This document shows, piece after piece, positions 61,553 through 64,000 of a stretch of DNA of 64,000 bases. The notes under the pieces were generated by a model. That model saw only the letters and a program-made list of their open reading frames with translations, was not told the origin of the DNA and did not search any database. Made by a program: the position numbers and the translations under genes. Location of the stretch: contig CAJTTC010000001.1 of NCBI GenBank assembly GCA_910579295.1, positions 1 through 64,000 of the forward strand, written 5' to 3'. How positions within the stretch are numbered: the first letter of the stretch is position 1; the number at the start of each line of letters is the position of its first letter. The stretch is from an uncultured Christensenella sp. GTDB lineage: Bacteria; Bacillota_A; Clostridia; Christensenellales; Borkfalkiaceae.

Positions 61553-61972
61553 ATGTTTAACTGCAAAAAGATAATCAACGGCAGAATAAATGTACCCGAA
61601 ACGGAATCCTTACCCACGACCGCAAGCGAGGTCTATAAAGAGGGCGAGGCTCTGGTGCTTTCAAGCGGCAAGCTCACAAAAGCGTCGGGTACTACAAAGC
61701 CGACCCACATTTCACTCGCAGACTATACGGCACCTGCAAGCGGTCAGAAAGACCTGCCTTGCTACCGTATTGCGCCCAATATGGTTTTCGAGGTGCCCGT
61801 ATCGTTTTCCGAAACCGCCGTCGCAATCGTCGTCGGCTCCAAATTGAAAGTGGATACGGACGGGCTCGGCGTTACCGATGTTACCACAGGCGGCGTTATA
61901 ACCGTTGTGGACGCTTTGGACGCAAACACCAACAAATCTAACGGAGACTTGATTTCCGTTATCGTAGAGTAA
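61553..61972 (+). CDS. Head decoration-like protein
   Basis: A 139-residue beta-rich protein (VYKEGEALVLSSGKLTKASGTTKPTHISLADYTAP ... VEVPV) between scaffold and capsid, the usual position and fold type of capsid-stabilising or decoration proteins. The family is not proven. Confidence 0.7.
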   Translation: MFNCKKIINGRINVPETESLPTTASEVYKEGEALVLSSGKLTKASGTTKPTHISLADYTAPASGQKDLPCYRIAPNMVFEVPVSFSETAVAIVVGSKLKVDTDGLGVTDVTTGGVITVVDALDANTNKSNGDLISVIVE

Positions 61973-61991
61973 AACAGGAGGAACAGAGAAA

Positions 61992-63029
61992 ATGGCTATT
62001 ATATTTTCTAAGTTAGTGGGTAAAAACGAGCCCTTGTACGGCAAGTTTGAACACCCCATTAAGGCACTTATCCAGAACGAAAGCAACGCTCTGGAAAAGA
62101 AAAAGACGCTCCTCGATGTCCTTTTCAATGTCGAAAAATCCAACCGCTATGCGGAAACGACGATGGGGCAGACCGACTTTGATACTTTCCAGAGCGTTAA
62201 AGAGGGCGCAGGGGCGGAGAACGACAGCATTGAGCTGGCGTTCAAAAAGACGATTGAGCATATCCCGTTTATGAAAGAGTTTACCATCACAAAGGAAATG
62301 GCAGACGACTCGAAAATGGGCTTGGGTGCCAATGTCAAGGCTAAGCCTAAGGGCTTTGTCCGTGCGTACTACAAAACCCGTACTAAGCTCGCTGCGTGGG
62401 CTTTGGCACACGCTACCGAAACGGGCGGCAAGTTTAATAAGGCGTATGTTGACCTTACTACGGGCGACGGTAAACCCGTATTCCACTCGGCGCACCCTTA
62501 CTCGCAGGAAAAGTTTAAGGGCAAGACTCAGAGCAATTTCTATTTCAAGAGCGGCATTTGCGCCACCACGACGGCGTTTGAAAAAGCACTCGGACAGCTC
62601 GCAAACAAAATGCGCAACTACAAGGACGAGAACGGCGAGACGATGGAATATGTGCCCGACACTATCATATTGCCTTGCAACCGCCCCGACCTTGAACAGA
62701 TTGTCAAAAAGGTTGTCGGCTCCGAAAGAACAACGGGCACGGACTACAACGACATCAACACTCAGTACGGGAATTGGACTATCGTCATTTTATCGGGCTG
62801 GGAAACTACGGACGACAGGTTTATGCTGATGTCGTCGGAGGCAAACGAGCAGCTTTTGGGCTCTATGTTCTATAACCGTGTAACTCTCGACATCAGGAGC
62901 TACATCGACGAACATACCCGTAACAACATCTGGAACGGTTACTGCCGTTTCGGTATCGGTTTCACGACTTGGAAACACCTGCTCCTTGCTGTGGACGGAG
63001 CGACCTGCACGGGCGCGACGGCTCTTTAA
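61992..63029 (+). CDS. Major capsid protein
   Basis: A 345-residue protein with the layout of HK97-fold capsid proteins of the Mu gpT-like group: an N-terminal helical arm (EPLYGKFEHPIKALIQNESNALEKK), a P-domain with KEFTITKEMADDSKMGLG and FVRAYYKTRTKLAAWALAHAT, and an A-domain with DTIILPCNRPDLEQIVKKVVGS. RBS AGGAGG. Ends before a strong terminator. Confidence 0.88.
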   Translation: MAIIFSKLVGKNEPLYGKFEHPIKALIQNESNALEKKKTLLDVLFNVEKSNRYAETTMGQTDFDTFQSVKEGAGAENDSIELAFKKTIEHIPFMKEFTITKEMADDSKMGLGANVKAKPKGFVRAYYKTRTKLAAWALAHATETGGKFNKAYVDLTTGDGKPVFHSAHPYSQEKFKGKTQSNFYFKSGICATTTAFEKALGQLANKMRNYKDENGETMEYVPDTIILPCNRPDLEQIVKKVVGSERTTGTDYNDINTQYGNWTIVILSGWETTDDRFMLMSSEANEQLLGSMFYNRVTLDIRSYIDEHTRNNIWNGYCRFGIGFTTWKHLLLAVDGATCTGATAL

Positions 63030-63038
63030 TTTCGATAA

Positions 63039-63075
63039 AAACGCCCCGTCAAAAATACTTACGGGGCGTTTTGAC
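63039..63075 (+). terminator. Terminator after the capsid gene
   Basis: 12-base arms AAAACGCCCCGT / ACGGGGCGTTTT with loop CAAAAATACTT, then TGAC. Strong stem right after the most-expressed structural gene. Confidence 0.82.
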
Positions 63076-63144
63076 TCTGGACGGGCTTGCGGTTATGAGA
63101 CGCAAGCCTTGTCCTGAGGTTTATTCTCAAAAGGAGGTTTTGCT

Positions 63145-64000
63145 ATGACAATCAAAGAATTGTACGACTCTGTGGCGGAGCTCGGTTTTGAAACGGAGCT
63201 TGAAAGCGAGAGGTTAAACGGTTTTATCCTTGCAGCGAACAGAGCCATTGTGCAGATTAACCGCATAAGACCAGCTACCTCTATCTATAAACTCAATCAT
63301 TTTCCGCTTGTAAATAAGCTGAGCGAAAGCACTTACGAGCCTGTATGTAAAGACGACGAGGCTCTTATTTTTTCTACCGATGGCGCAAAAAGCTACTTTT
63401 TTGAGTGTAACGGCAACGGTATAGCAACTATCGAAAAAAGCACTGACTTTGGGGAGACTTGGGAGACGCTTGCAGCGGTTGAGCTTGTTTCCGAAAAAGG
63501 TCAGTTTGAAAAATACAGAGGTTTGATACTCGACGGGGATAAGCCGTATCTTGGCTTAGTCCGTATCAAATTTTCAGGGGATTATATTTATTGGGTGCAA
63601 AATGTGGCTATGTATGGGAGCCTGCTGTCGGCAGACCCTGAGAGCGTTCCTGCGTTCAGTAAATACATCTCCTATGATATTGCCAGCCTCACAGACGATT
63701 TTGTGTCGTTTGTGTGTCCTCCGATTACGGACGCACAGAGGGATAAGGGCTTTATCTTGAATACCGACTACTTTGTAGAGGGTGCAAGTAAAATCCTTAT
63801 CCCTGCGTCCATTAAAGGCGTTTACGATGTGGTGTATAACAGACGAAATAAACAGCTCTCGTTAAACGACGATATGGAGGAGACTAATATTGACCTTGAC
63901 AGCGAGCTTTGCTGTTTAATGCCTAATCTCGTTGCAAGCTATATCTGGGCGGACGACGAGCCGACAAAGGCTGAGTATTACCTGACGCTCTATAACGCTC
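63145..64000 (+). CDS. Putative head-tail connector protein (cut by window end)
   Basis: Open frame from ATG 63145 (RBS AAGGAGG) to the window end, at least 285 residues (MTIKELYDSVAELGFETELESERLNGFILAANRAIVQINRIRP ...). Position after the capsid gene suggests a head-completion or adaptor protein. The beta-rich middle (YSFFECNGNGIATIEKST-like) and the final LDSELCCLMPNLVASYIW helix recall adaptor proteins, but the family is not certain. Confidence 0.7.
   Translation, partial: MTIKELYDSVAELGFETELESERLNGFILAANRAIVQINRIRPATSIYKLNHFPLVNKLSESTYEPVCKDDEALIFSTDGAKSYFFECNGNGIATIEKSTDFGETWETLAAVELVSEKGQFEKYRGLILDGDKPYLGLVRIKFSGDYIYWVQNVAMYGSLLSADPESVPAFSKYISYDIASLTDDFVSFVCPPITDAQRDKGFILNTDYFVEGASKILIPASIKGVYDVVYNRRNKQLSLNDDMEETNIDLDSELCCLMPNLVASYIWADDEPTKAEYYLTLYNA

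Larger units (their letters stand above)
31560..64000 (+). mobile_element. Tailed-phage genome (prophage), right end outside the window
   Basis: From about 31.56 kb nearly every gene lies on the plus strand and is phage-typical: RecT/YqaJ recombination, RusA, SSB, YopX, terminase, portal, scaffold and capsid. The left boundary lies between 31,528 and 31,662. No att repeat can be defined because the right junction is not seen. No integrase, repressor, lysis or tail genes are visible; they may lie to the right. TAG, TAA and TGA all serve as stops, so the code is standard. Confidence 0.88.

Overview
The window is a piece of a Bacillota (Clostridia-type) chromosome followed by most of a tailed-phage genome, presumably a prophage. 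The evidence is sequence-only: secG-rnr-smpB run together, glycyl-tRNA synthetase is the single-chain type, there is a DUF1540 Cys-rich miniprotein, a LemA/DUF2207 pair, and many TTGACA-17-TATAAT promoters with GGAGG ribosome sites. An uncultured gut Clostridia lineage (for example Christensenellales-like) is plausible, but the species cannot be named from sequence alone.

Region 1 (1-31,150) is the host chromosome. It opens with the 3' tail of an IS3-family element. Next come metK under a SAM-riboswitch-like leader, a PflX-type radical SAM protein, an ABC-F ATPase, a membrane protein, glyQS, fhs, a Sel1-repeat protein, glnS, a membrane protein, a DUF1540 miniprotein and rplI. A NUDIX/LemA/DUF2207 operon, a UDPGP-family nucleotidyltransferase, a lipoprotein-type trypsin-like protease and L-serine dehydratase follow. 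A small element (20.86-21.67 kb) with terminal inverted repeats carries an HTH gene and a 5'-truncated SLOG-like gene. The minus-strand run secG-rnr-smpB-metY-metA combines protein export and RNA quality control with the O-acetylhomoserine route to methionine. An EamA transporter, gpmI, an alpha/beta hydrolase and tRNA-Leu(UAG) complete the host part.

Region 2 (about 31.55-43.2 kb) is a tightly packed phage early/middle operon. It holds a ribbon-helix-helix protein, a putative papain/C39-like protein, YqaJ exonuclease, DUF1351, RecT, RusA, a DUF4373 replication protein, a short beta-clamp-like protein, an adenine methyltransferase, Cys-rich miniproteins, YopX, SSB, an ASCH-like protein and several unknowns.

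Region 3 (43.2-64 kb) is the packaging and virion block: terminase small and large subunits, portal, a 586-aa protein, a 3183-aa polyvalent giant protein, scaffold, decoration-like protein, major capsid protein and a connector cut by the window end. Between the giant gene and the scaffold lie a minus-strand cargo unit (a structured RNA leader, a lipoprotein with a single InlB/Flg_new-type repeat, and a membrane protein), a Com-like zinc finger gene, a tRNA-Gly-like element with a duplicated 5' half, and second copies of two regulatory repeats that also precede the terminase genes. No integrase, repressor, lysis or tail genes are visible; they would have to lie beyond 64 kb. All genes use standard stops, including TAG, so there is no sign of recoding.
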